Positions 52,281 to 60,416 of a stretch of 64,000 nucleotides of DNA are shown here, in pieces. Position 1 is the first letter of the stretch; the number at the start of each line of letters is the position of its first letter. The DNA comes from JAWLHJ01 sp039587535 (GTDB lineage: Bacteria; Gemmatimonadota; Gemmatimonadetes; Longimicrobiales; Gaopeijiaceae), in contig JBDHIF010000006.1 of NCBI GenBank assembly GCA_039587535.1, positions 1 through 64,000 on the forward strand, read 5' to 3'. The notes below the pieces were generated by a model that saw nothing but the letters and a program-made list of their open reading frames with translations, made no database searches and had not been told where the DNA came from. The translations under genes and the position numbers were made by a program.

Positions 52281-53324
52281 ATGACGGACCCGGTTCTCGC
52301 GCTCCTCCTCTTCGGTGTTCTCCTCGGCGTCACGGCCGTGCTGGCTTGGCCCGAGAAGGGGGTCGTCGCCCGCTTGGCCCGGCTCGCTCGCTCGAGCGAG
52401 CGCGTGCTCTTGGAGGACGCGCTGAAGCACGTGTATACGTGTGAGAGCGTGGGTCGGGCTTGCTCGCTCGAGAGCGTGGCCGGCCAGCTCGGGATCTCCA
52501 CAGGGAAGGCGGCCGCCCTCCTGGAGAACCTCACCGAGATGGAGCTGGTGCGCTCGGCGCTCGAGGGGCTGGTGCTCACAGAACAGGGTCGGACCTCGGC
52601 CCTGCAACTCGTACGGAGCCACCGGCTCTGGGAGGCATATCTCGCAGATCGCACCAGCGTCCCTCCCAGCGAGTGGCACGCCGAAGCGGAGCGGGTGGAG
52701 CATACCCTCTCTCCGGAGGAGACGGATCGGCTGGCTGCGCGGCTCGGCCATCCGCGCTGGGATCCACACGGGGACCCGATCCCTACGGCGTCTGGGGATG
52801 TTCCATCGGTGGCAGCCGACACCCTTGCCTCGGCTGAGCCGGGAACGGCGGTGGAGATCGTGCACCTCGAGGACGAGCCCCGGGAGATCTACCAGGCCCT
52901 CCTGGAGGGCGGGTTGACTTTGGGGGCACGCCTGGAGGTGGTGGATCGGTCGCCCAGCGCGGTGCGCATACGTATGGACGGGCGTGCCTGGACGCTTCCG
53001 GCGCTCACGGCGAGGAACGTGACCATCCGGTCGCTGGGATCCGGAGTCGACGTGAACCGGCCTGTTCGTACGGTGCGGGACCTGAAGCCCGGCGAGACAG
53101 GCGTGGTGGCCGAGCTGTCTCCAGCGTGCCGCGGCACACAGAGGAGACGCCTCCTCGACCTCGGGGTCGTGCGGGGGGCGGAGGTTACTGCCGAGCTACC
53201 TAGCGCGTTCGGTGATCCCGTTGCTTACCGGATCAGGGACGCGCTCGTTGCCCTCCGCGCCGAGCAGGCCGGATGGATCCGTATCGAGCAGGCGGAAGCG
53301 ACGGACATGGAGGACGTGGCGTGA
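52281..53324 (+). CDS. Membrane-anchored DtxR/MntR-type regulator fused to FeoA
   Basis: 347 residues. Residues about 4-23 are a hydrophobic helix (LALLLFGVLLGVTAVLA). A DtxR winged helix follows (about 38-110: LEDALKHVY, VAGQLGISTGKAAALLENLT), then the dimerisation domain (about 111-170, ending DPHGDPIPT). Predicted metal ligands D46, H114, E118, H133, E137, E140 and H141; Glu at 137, where DtxR has Cys102, resembles MntR. Residues about 180-255 are the SH3-like domain and about 265-340 a full FeoA domain (RRRLLDLGVVRGAEVTAELP, DPVAYRIRDALVALR). The stop overlaps the feoB GTG. I infer a metal sensor that also serves as FeoA. Confidence 0.85.
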   Translation: MTDPVLALLLFGVLLGVTAVLAWPEKGVVARLARLARSSERVLLEDALKHVYTCESVGRACSLESVAGQLGISTGKAAALLENLTEMELVRSALEGLVLTEQGRTSALQLVRSHRLWEAYLADRTSVPPSEWHAEAERVEHTLSPEETDRLAARLGHPRWDPHGDPIPTASGDVPSVAADTLASAEPGTAVEIVHLEDEPREIYQALLEGGLTLGARLEVVDRSPSAVRIRMDGRAWTLPALTARNVTIRSLGSGVDVNRPVRTVRDLKPGETGVVAELSPACRGTQRRRLLDLGVVRGAEVTAELPSAFGDPVAYRIRDALVALRAEQAGWIRIEQAEATDMEDVA

Positions 53325-55522
53325 GCACCACCGCCGAGCACCACCGTAGGCGGAGCCTCGTTCGGCTGGGACTCAGTCCGGACCGATGGGACTACCTGGT
53401 CGCGCTTGCCGGGAACCCCAACGTGGGCAAGAGCACGGTGTTCAACCAACTCACCGGCCTCCGGCAGCACACGGGGAACTGGCCAGGGAAGACCGTGGTG
53501 CGCGCCGAGGGAGCGTTCGCCCACGAGGGCAGCCGGGTGAAGGTGGTGGATCTGCCCGGCACCTACTCGTTGCAGGCTGGGAGCGTCGACGAGGAGGTCG
53601 CCCGTGACTTCATCCTGTTCGGTCGTCCAGACGTGACGGTGGTGGTCGTGGACGCAACGCGGCTGGAGCGGAACCTCAACCTGGTCATCCAGATTCTGGA
53701 GATCACGGACCGGGTCGTCGTCTTTCTCAATCTCATGGACGAGGCGCGCCGCCACGGCATCGGCGTGGATGTGTCGAAGTTCGAGGCCGAGCTCGGGGTG
53801 CCGGTGGTCGCGGGCATCGCCCGCGAAGGGGTCGGTGTGGACGAGCTCCTGGACGCGGCGCACGCGGTGGCCACGGGCCGCCGCCGGAGCCGGCCCTTCC
53901 GCCTCGGTAGCCAGGGTTCGTCGGTCGAGGGAGCCGTGGCCGAGCTCAGCCAGGTTCTTGAAGAGGCCTACCCCGGTCTTCCGAACACCCGGTGGGTTTC
54001 GCTCCGGCTGCTCAACGCGGACGAGGCGGTGCGCGAGGCTGTCCACTCTGGAGAGCTGGGCGAGGTGGGTCCCGGCGGGGACGGGCAGATCAGAACCGCG
54101 CCGCCGGAGCTTCAGCGGAACCGAATTCTCGAGACAGCCAGCCGCCTCCGTTGGGAGCTTCCCGCGGACTTTCACGACCGCGTGACGGAGCGGGCCTACC
54201 GGGCCGCCGAGGAGATCACGAGCCGGGTTCGTCTCGGAGGACTCAAGAAGGCCGGGTTCGCCTTCGACCGTAAGCTCGATCGGCTGCTCACCAGCCGGTT
54301 GTGGGGATTCCCTCTTATGCTGGGAATCCTGGCCGTCGTCTTCTGGCTGACCATCGCGGGAGCCAACGTGCCTTCGGCCATGCTTGCCTCGCTGCTCCTG
54401 GACACGGTGCACCCTTGGCTGAAGGGGTTGGCGTCCGCCGCCGGGCTTCCGTGGTGGCTGGACGGCTTCATCATCGACGGTGTGTATCTGTCCACCGCCT
54501 GGGTCGTCAGCGTCATGCTGCCGCCCATGGCGATCTTCTTCCCCCTCTTCACCTTGCTGGAGGACTTCGGTTACCTGCCGAGAGTCGCGTTCAATCTCGA
54601 TGCCCTCTTTCGGAGGGCCGGGGCACACGGGAAGCAGGCGCTCACCATGTGCATGGGCTTCGGCTGCAACGCGGCGGGGGTCGTTTCTACGCGGGTCATC
54701 GACAGCCCTCGAGAGCGGCTCATTGCGATCATCACCAACAATTTCTCGCTCTGCAACGGCCGTTGGCCCACTCAGATTCTCATTGCCACGATCTTCATCG
54801 GGGCGCTGGCGCCGGGGGTCCTGGGCGGCGTAGTGAGTGCCGCCGCAGTCGTGGGCATCGCCCTGTTCGGCATCGTCATGATGTTCGTGTCATCTTGGCT
54901 GCTGTCCCGGACGGTGCTCCGGGGCGAGGCTTCGAGCTTCAGCCTCGAGCTACCTCCGTATCGTCCGCCGCGCATCCTGCAGACGCTGTACACGTCGATC
55001 ATCGACCGGACGCTCATCGTGCTGTGGCGGGCAGTCCTCTTCGCTGTGCCCGCAGGAGCGGTGATATGGCTCATCTCGAACATCCCGGTGGGTGAGGCGA
55101 GCCTGGCAGCGCACGTGGTGGACGCCCTGGATCCGTTCGGGATGCTCATCGGGCTGAACGGCGTCATCATGCTGGCGTACGTGGTGGCCATTCCGGCCAA
55201 CGAGATCGTCATCCCCACGGTCTTGATGCTCACCGTTCTCACCGGGGGCATGGACGGTGGCGCTGGGGCGGGTGTGATGTTCGAGCTGGAGTCTGTGGAC
55301 GAGACCGGCGAGCTCCTCCGGTCAGCGGGGTGGACGCTCCTCACTGCGGTGAACCTCATGCTGTTCAGCCTGCTCCATAATCCGTGCTCGACGACCATCT
55401 ACACCATCTACAAGGAGACACGGAGCGCCAGGTGGACCACGGTGGCGACGCTCATGCCCGTGGCCATGGGGCTCGTCGTGTGCTTCCTGGTGGCTCAGCT
55501 CTGGCGGATCCTCGCAAGTTGA
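53321..55522 (+). CDS. feoB: Ferrous iron transporter B
   Basis: 733 residues. G domain: GNPNVGKSTVFNQLTG (G1), DLPGTYSL (G3), NLMD in place of the usual NKxD/NxxD (G4). The membrane part holds the Fe2+ path motifs in MGFGCNAAGVVSTRVIDSPR and NFSLCNGRWPTQI, both with Cys, followed by the second gate repeat (AYVVAIPANEIVIPTVLML) and a late NPCSTTIYTIYKE. The GTG at 53321 overlaps the preceding gene (GTGA), so the upstream open frame to 53273 is not used. No feoC gene is present. Confidence 0.94.
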   Translation: MSTTAEHHRRRSLVRLGLSPDRWDYLVALAGNPNVGKSTVFNQLTGLRQHTGNWPGKTVVRAEGAFAHEGSRVKVVDLPGTYSLQAGSVDEEVARDFILFGRPDVTVVVVDATRLERNLNLVIQILEITDRVVVFLNLMDEARRHGIGVDVSKFEAELGVPVVAGIAREGVGVDELLDAAHAVATGRRRSRPFRLGSQGSSVEGAVAELSQVLEEAYPGLPNTRWVSLRLLNADEAVREAVHSGELGEVGPGGDGQIRTAPPELQRNRILETASRLRWELPADFHDRVTERAYRAAEEITSRVRLGGLKKAGFAFDRKLDRLLTSRLWGFPLMLGILAVVFWLTIAGANVPSAMLASLLLDTVHPWLKGLASAAGLPWWLDGFIIDGVYLSTAWVVSVMLPPMAIFFPLFTLLEDFGYLPRVAFNLDALFRRAGAHGKQALTMCMGFGCNAAGVVSTRVIDSPRERLIAIITNNFSLCNGRWPTQILIATIFIGALAPGVLGGVVSAAAVVGIALFGIVMMFVSSWLLSRTVLRGEASSFSLELPPYRPPRILQTLYTSIIDRTLIVLWRAVLFAVPAGAVIWLISNIPVGEASLAAHVVDALDPFGMLIGLNGVIMLAYVVAIPANEIVIPTVLMLTVLTGGMDGGAGAGVMFELESVDETGELLRSAGWTLLTAVNLMLFSLLHNPCSTTIYTIYKETRSARWTTVATLMPVAMGLVVCFLVAQLWRILAS

Positions 55523-55616
55523 GCCTTGCAGCAAGGCTCTCCCGTCGGCTGGCGTGACGGAGCGTTCCTGAACAGCTTCCGACGTCACTCGCGCGCTACC
55601 GTAGAAGGGGATCTTC

Positions 55617-56435
55617 ATGCTCGATTTCGACGCCCTGCTCATGAATGCGTCCACGGTCATCGCCTCCTGGGCGCCTCGGGTGTTCGGGGCTATGGCCGTC
55701 GTGGTGATCGGCCTACTCGTGGCCCGTTGGGTGAAGAGGCTGACCCAACGAGGACTAGAGCGGGGCGGCGTGGACGAGATGCTGATCCCCTTCCTTTCGG
55801 GGCTGGCGCACGCGCTCCTCGCGGTGGTGGTCGTCATGGCGGCGGTGAATACACTCGGCGTCCCGACCACCTCGTTCGTGGCCATCCTGGGTGCGGCCGG
55901 CTTGGCCGTTGCGCTCGCGTTCCAGGATACGTTAGGGAACTTCTCGGCAGGCGTCATGCTGCTGACGTTCAGGCCCTTCGACCTCGCGGACTTCGTTACC
56001 ATCGGCGGAGAATCGGGCACCGTGATGTCCCTCGGGATCTTCTCCACCGTCTTGGCAACGCCGGACAACGTGGAGATCCGCATCCCGAATTCGCGGGTGT
56101 TCGGGCAGACCATACGGAATTTCTCCGCCAATGAGACCCGCAGAATCGACTTGGTCATGGGGGTGGGGTACGACGATGACCTGGGCTTGGCCATTCGTAC
56201 CTGCATCGACGTCGTGTCGGCGGACCCGAGGGTGCTCGAGGATCCCGAGCTCGTGGTTGCGGTACACGAGTTGGCGGACTCCTCGGTAAATCTCGTGGTG
56301 CGTCCTTGGGTGGCGTCCTCGGATTACTGGACGACGCGCTGGGACCTCACGAGGGCGCTCAAGGAGAACCTGGAGGCCGCGGGTTGTTCCATTCCGTTCC
56401 CACAACGCGACGTACACCTACATCAGACGAGTTGA
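55617..56435 (+). CDS. MscS-type mechanosensitive ion channel
   Basis: 272 residues, inner membrane. After two helices the pore helix reads FVAILGAAGLAVALAFQDTL, then GNFSAGVMLLTFRPFDLADF, the MscS beta-domain. The C-terminal alpha/beta domain follows (DLVMGVGYDDDLGLAIRTCI). Length matches small MscS proteins of E. coli type. GAAGGGGA lies before the ATG. It relieves turgor during osmotic downshock. Confidence 0.92.
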   Translation: MLDFDALLMNASTVIASWAPRVFGAMAVVVIGLLVARWVKRLTQRGLERGGVDEMLIPFLSGLAHALLAVVVVMAAVNTLGVPTTSFVAILGAAGLAVALAFQDTLGNFSAGVMLLTFRPFDLADFVTIGGESGTVMSLGIFSTVLATPDNVEIRIPNSRVFGQTIRNFSANETRRIDLVMGVGYDDDLGLAIRTCIDVVSADPRVLEDPELVVAVHELADSSVNLVVRPWVASSDYWTTRWDLTRALKENLEAAGCSIPFPQRDVHLHQTS

Positions 56436-56443
56436 GCTTCAAG

Positions 56444-57118
56444 ATGCGTATGTTTTCTGTTGGACCTCTCCTGTGTGCGGCCTTGGTGGTGACTCTGGCC
56501 GCGACGCCCCGGAACGTGGATGCGCAGAGCATTGGCGTGGCGCCCCGGGCGGGCACCTTGGGGCTGGGGGCGGACCTGGGATTGGAGCTGGGCGGGCGCC
56601 TGGTCATGCGAGGTGGCGTGGGCGTGATGCCCTTCGAGTTCTCGGGGACGTTCGACGACATCGAGATGACGCTCGAGCTGCCGAAGACGTGGTACAACGT
56701 CGGGCTGGATCTGTACCTGACCAGCGTCATGCGGCTCGGGGGAGGCGTCATCTTCAAGTCGGAGGGCCCGAAGCTCTCGGCGAACCCGACGGCGCCGCTG
56801 GAAATCGGGAATCAGCTTTACACGCCCGACGAGATCGGCACGCTCACGGGCACGCTCGATTCGGGTGGGCAGGCGCCCTATGTGCTCGTGGGATTTGGTA
56901 AGCACACCCGAGGCGTCGGGCTTACGCTCGATCTCGGCGTAGCCTTCCAGAAGGAGACCCGCGTGACCCTCGACGCTTCCGGAGGGATTCTTTCGGACGA
57001 CCCGACGTTCCGGCAGGAGCTGGAGACCGAGGCTCGAAACTTCGAGGACGATCTCCCGACCTACATTGATCTTTGGCCCATCCTCAGCTTGGGTGTCCGA
57101 ATCGGCCTCGGAGGCTGA
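56444..57118 (+). CDS. Putative outer-membrane beta-barrel protein
   Basis: 224 residues from ATG 56444. Signal peptide GPLLCAALVVTLAATPRNVDAQ, cleaved likely before SIGVAPRAG. The mature part alternates hydrophobic and polar residues (GLGADLGLELGGRLVMRGGV, NVGLDLYLTSVMRLGGGVIF, TLDLGVAFQKETRVTL) and ends in LGVRIGLGG, as expected for a small barrel. No specific family recognised. It starts 8 bases after the MscS gene. Confidence 0.7.
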   Translation: MRMFSVGPLLCAALVVTLAATPRNVDAQSIGVAPRAGTLGLGADLGLELGGRLVMRGGVGVMPFEFSGTFDDIEMTLELPKTWYNVGLDLYLTSVMRLGGGVIFKSEGPKLSANPTAPLEIGNQLYTPDEIGTLTGTLDSGGQAPYVLVGFGKHTRGVGLTLDLGVAFQKETRVTLDASGGILSDDPTFRQELETEARNFEDDLPTYIDLWPILSLGVRIGLGG

Positions 57119-57129
57119 GGGGCAGAACC

Positions 57130-57810
57130 ATGTGCGAGGGCGCGCGGGACCTGCGGGTCGAAGTCGGGGATCGTGGCGAGGTGTCGGCGCTCCTCAGCGA
57201 GGCGCGCGGAACGCCTCGCGCGGCGTTCGTGTTCGGGCACGGGGCGGGGGCCGGGATGCGGCATCCGTTCATGGAATCGGTGGTCGAGCGGTTGGCGTCG
57301 CTGGGGATCACCACCTTGCGGTATCAGTTCCCATACATGGAGGCAGGTCGAAAGGCTCCGGATCGCCCTCCCGTGCTGGTCGCTACCGTGAGGGCGGCCG
57401 TGCGAGAGGCAGCGGCGCGGTTCGCGGACGTCCCGTTGGTGGCCGGCGGGAAGTCCATGGGCGGGCGGATGACCTCCACGGCGGCTGCCGAAGAGCCTCT
57501 CCCCCACGTCAGGGGGCTGGCCTTCTTCGGTTTCCCGCTGCATGCGGCGGGGCGAGATTCGGACGAGCGGGGCGCCCACCTGGCGGATGTCGGCCTTCCG
57601 ATGCTCTTCCTCCAAGGGACGCGGGATCGCCTCGCCAACCTGGGACTGTTGGAGCCCCTGCTGGCTGCCGTCCGTCCGAAGCCTACGCTTCATGTGCTCG
57701 ACGGCGCGGACCACGGGTTCCACGTATTGAAGCGCTCTGGGCGGACCGACGACGAGGTGCTGGACGAGGCATGCGAGACGTTCGCCGCGTGGGCAGGGAG
57801 CCTGTCGTGA
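57130..57810 (+). CDS. Alpha/beta hydrolase, dienelactone hydrolase/KANL3-Tex30 type
   Basis: 226 residues. FVFGHGAGAGMRHPFMESVV is the oxyanion strand of this subgroup; the nucleophile sits in VAGGKSMGGRMTS (GxSxG); LFLQGTRDRL supplies Asp and DGADHGFHVLKRSG the His. No signal peptide. Substrate unknown. ATG 57130 follows the barrel gene by 11 bases; its TGA overlaps the ATG of the next gene. Confidence 0.83.
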   Translation: MCEGARDLRVEVGDRGEVSALLSEARGTPRAAFVFGHGAGAGMRHPFMESVVERLASLGITTLRYQFPYMEAGRKAPDRPPVLVATVRAAVREAAARFADVPLVAGGKSMGGRMTSTAAAEEPLPHVRGLAFFGFPLHAAGRDSDERGAHLADVGLPMLFLQGTRDRLANLGLLEPLLAAVRPKPTLHVLDGADHGFHVLKRSGRTDDEVLDEACETFAAWAGSLS

Positions 57811-59087
57811 TGCGGCGGGCGAGGGCGGTGTTTTGGGTCATCGCCGTGTTGATCCCGGGTTGTGCGTTGCCCGTACAGGCCCAGGCGCCGGCCTCACGCC
57901 TTGATCGAGTGATCCACGGCCTCTCGTACCGGGCTCTGCCCGGGACCCCAGCGGGCGTCGTGGAAGGAGTGGGGGAGGGAGTCGTGCTTTCGCCACACGA
58001 CCCCAGCGTACGCTATCGCGTGGACGACCGGGTCCACCGCTCCATCGATGGGGGAGGCACTTGGAATGCAGCGAGCCCCGTCCTCGGCTCGGGACAGCTC
58101 ACGGTGATTGCGGAGAGCCCGGTCGAGCCGGGCCTTCTCTGGGCGGGGAGTGAAGACGGATCGCTCCATCTGACCCGCGACGGGGGCCTATCGTGGACCG
58201 ACGTCGCCTTCGAGCTCCTCGATCCCCCTGCCGGTGGATCCGCAGACGGGGGTGACTGGCCTTCGACGGGCGTCGCGGTCGGTGCGCCGGTGCGCGAGGT
58301 GGTCCCGTCCGCGAACCGGGGCGGTACCGCCTACGTAAGACTGGGGGTCGCCGAAGGCATGGACCCGAGCCCGCTCCTGTTCCGAACCGACGATTACGGC
58401 GAGGAATGGATCTTATTGACCGGCCCCGGGACTGGGCTTCCGGAAGACGACCCGTTGACGGCGTTCGCGGAGGACCCTGAGGGATCCGATCTCCTCTTCG
58501 TGGGGACTCGGGCAGGCGTTCACGTCTCCTTCGACGACGGAGGCTCCTGGGACCTGTTCCGACTCGACATGCCTGAGGCGGCCATCGCCGACCTCCGCAT
58601 CGTGCGGGGCCACCTTCTCGTGCAAACGCAGTCTTACGGCCGCTTCGTGCTGGACGAGATCGGACCGCTCCGGCAGGTGATGCGCGGATTGCTCACCGGC
58701 GAGCCGTATCTGTTCGAGCTCCCGCCGGTGACGGTGGCCGGAGAAGGGCGGAGCGAGTCGGTGGGTGCCGGGCGGGCTTCCGACACACCGTTCGCGGTGC
58801 CCCCCATCGCGTTCCTCGATTATCTCCTGCCGTCGTTCGTTCGGCGGGTCCAGATCGATGTGCTGGACGGGCAGGGCCGCTGGCTCACGACCGTGCGAGG
58901 CGAGGAGCGTCCTCCAGGCGGCCAGCGCCCGCAGGGTACGCGTGCCGGAGTCCACAGGGTGACCTGGGATCTGTCCTACGCCGGTGAGGATGGCCTCGTC
59001 CAGACGGTACCTCCGGGTAGCTACACAGTCCGGATGACCGTCGACGGACTCGTCCGTGAACGAATCCTGGAGGTCGTCGGCGGCTGA
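57810..59087 (+). CDS. Exported BNR/Asp-box beta-propeller (sortilin/VPS10-like)
   Basis: 425 residues. Signal peptide RAVFWVIAVLIPGCALPVQAQ. Four Asp-boxes (S/T-x-D-x-G-x-x-W) are visible: SIDGGGTWNA, TRDGGLSWTD, RTDDYGEEW, SFDDGGSWDL. A C-terminal FlgD/Ig-like region follows (GVHRVTWDLSYAGEDGL, PPGSYTVRMTVDG), a common end of exported proteins of this type. Substrate or ligand unknown. ATG 57810 shares one base with the hydrolase stop; GTG 57807 is an alternative. Confidence 0.8.
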   Translation: MRRARAVFWVIAVLIPGCALPVQAQAPASRLDRVIHGLSYRALPGTPAGVVEGVGEGVVLSPHDPSVRYRVDDRVHRSIDGGGTWNAASPVLGSGQLTVIAESPVEPGLLWAGSEDGSLHLTRDGGLSWTDVAFELLDPPAGGSADGGDWPSTGVAVGAPVREVVPSANRGGTAYVRLGVAEGMDPSPLLFRTDDYGEEWILLTGPGTGLPEDDPLTAFAEDPEGSDLLFVGTRAGVHVSFDDGGSWDLFRLDMPEAAIADLRIVRGHLLVQTQSYGRFVLDEIGPLRQVMRGLLTGEPYLFELPPVTVAGEGRSESVGAGRASDTPFAVPPIAFLDYLLPSFVRRVQIDVLDGQGRWLTTVRGEERPPGGQRPQGTRAGVHRVTWDLSYAGEDGLVQTVPPGSYTVRMTVDGLVRERILEVVGG

Positions 59088-59099
59088 CGCGGTATTCTC

Positions 59100-60416
59100 T
59101 CAGACGCCCGACCAGAGGCCTGGGGCCGTGGCGAGTTGACGGGCGACGGACTGCAGATCGGGCTCGACGAGATCCTCACCGAACGTTCCGAGCCAAGCGA
59201 TCACCAGGTCCCGCCGTGGCGACACGTAGAGGAACTGTCCTCCCCATCCGCCCTTCCCGAAGTCACCGTCGGGAAACACCACGTCACACTGCCACGCGGC
59301 GTGCGTCGGCAGGCTGCCCGCGGACGCATAGGTCGTCTCGAAGGCCGGCGGGGGGAATAGCTCGGGCCGCGCGTCCTCGAGCAGCTTCTCGTGGAAGCGC
59401 TCCTGCTCGAGCACGAAAAGACCCAGGCGCCCGAGGTCGCGCAGGGTGCTCACCAGACCGCCATGGGCCGCGGCGGCTTCACCCTGCTCGTAGTCTCCAG
59501 AGACCATCGAAACTTCCCGCTCCGCGCCGACATGACGCCAGACCCTCTGGGAGAGGAGATCGGGATATCGCTGGCCGGTCACCGTCTCGGCAAGGCGCAT
59601 GAGCAGGCTGGTGTTGGCCGACGCGTACTCGTAACGCGTCCCTTGGGGCTCACGTTGAGCCATGCCCGCCATATGCGCCGCGAAGGAGACGGTGGGGAGA
59701 TCGGGCTGGAGGCCGACGGAGCGCTCCATCACCAGCATGCAGGATTCGATATCAGCGTATGCTGCGGCGTCTTCGGGACAGTCGATTCCCGAGGCCATGT
59801 CGAGCACGTTCCGGACGGTCACGCCAGCCCACCCGCTCGACGCGAGCTCCGGGAGGTAGCGCTCCACCGACTCAGTGGTGTCGATGAGGCCCTCGTCCTG
59901 AAGCATCGAGACGAGCAGTCCCGCCATCATCTTGCTGATGCTCCAGTAGAGATGCCGGTCCTCGGGACCCATCTGTACGTACCGCTCGTACACGATGTCG
60001 CCGCGGTGCATCACGATGAAGCCGTCCACCCGGTCGTCTGCGGTCACGTACTCATCCAGCGTGACGGCGCCTCGGTCGCGAGTTTCGACCATATAGCTCG
60101 CGACTTCCGCTCTCGTGGCGTCACGAACGGGGCGGACGGCCTCGCCCCCGTCCAGGGCGACCGTCCGGACAAGGCTCTCGACATTGAGGTGGCCGAAGCG
60201 CATGAGATCGCCACCGAACCAACCGCTCACGTAGTCCCATCGGGCGCGGAGGTCCTCCGCTTCCTGGGCGGTGAAGGGCCCGGCATATGCGATGGAGCCG
60301 GCTGCGCCCGGGGATCCGTTCGTGGCCGCCTGGGGCCGATCGCACGCCGCGGCGCCGAGGACCACCGCCAGGAGCACGGCGCCCACCGGTGCACCGAAGT
60401 GGTGGGAGGCCCTCAT
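59100..60416 (-). CDS. Serine hydrolase of the beta-lactamase/class C family (lipoprotein)
   Basis: 438 residues. The signal segment GAVLLAVVLGAAAC gives a lipobox Cys near residue 25. The SxxK nucleophile is in LYWSISKMMAGLLV, the second motif in YEYASANTSLLMRLAE, and KGGWGGQFLYVSP stands where the KTG triad is expected. This is the esterase/peptidase-like class C group. ATG 60416 overlaps the stop of the upstream three-domain gene (ATGA); an earlier in-frame ATG at 60452 would hide the lipobox start. Confidence 0.85.
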   Translation of the reverse strand: MRASHHFGAPVGAVLLAVVLGAAACDRPQAATNGSPGAAGSIAYAGPFTAQEAEDLRARWDYVSGWFGGDLMRFGHLNVESLVRTVALDGGEAVRPVRDATRAEVASYMVETRDRGAVTLDEYVTADDRVDGFIVMHRGDIVYERYVQMGPEDRHLYWSISKMMAGLLVSMLQDEGLIDTTESVERYLPELASSGWAGVTVRNVLDMASGIDCPEDAAAYADIESCMLVMERSVGLQPDLPTVSFAAHMAGMAQREPQGTRYEYASANTSLLMRLAETVTGQRYPDLLSQRVWRHVGAEREVSMVSGDYEQGEAAAAHGGLVSTLRDLGRLGLFVLEQERFHEKLLEDARPELFPPPAFETTYASAGSLPTHAAWQCDVVFPDGDFGKGGWGGQFLYVSPRRDLVIAWLGTFGEDLVEPDLQSVARQLATAPGLWSGV

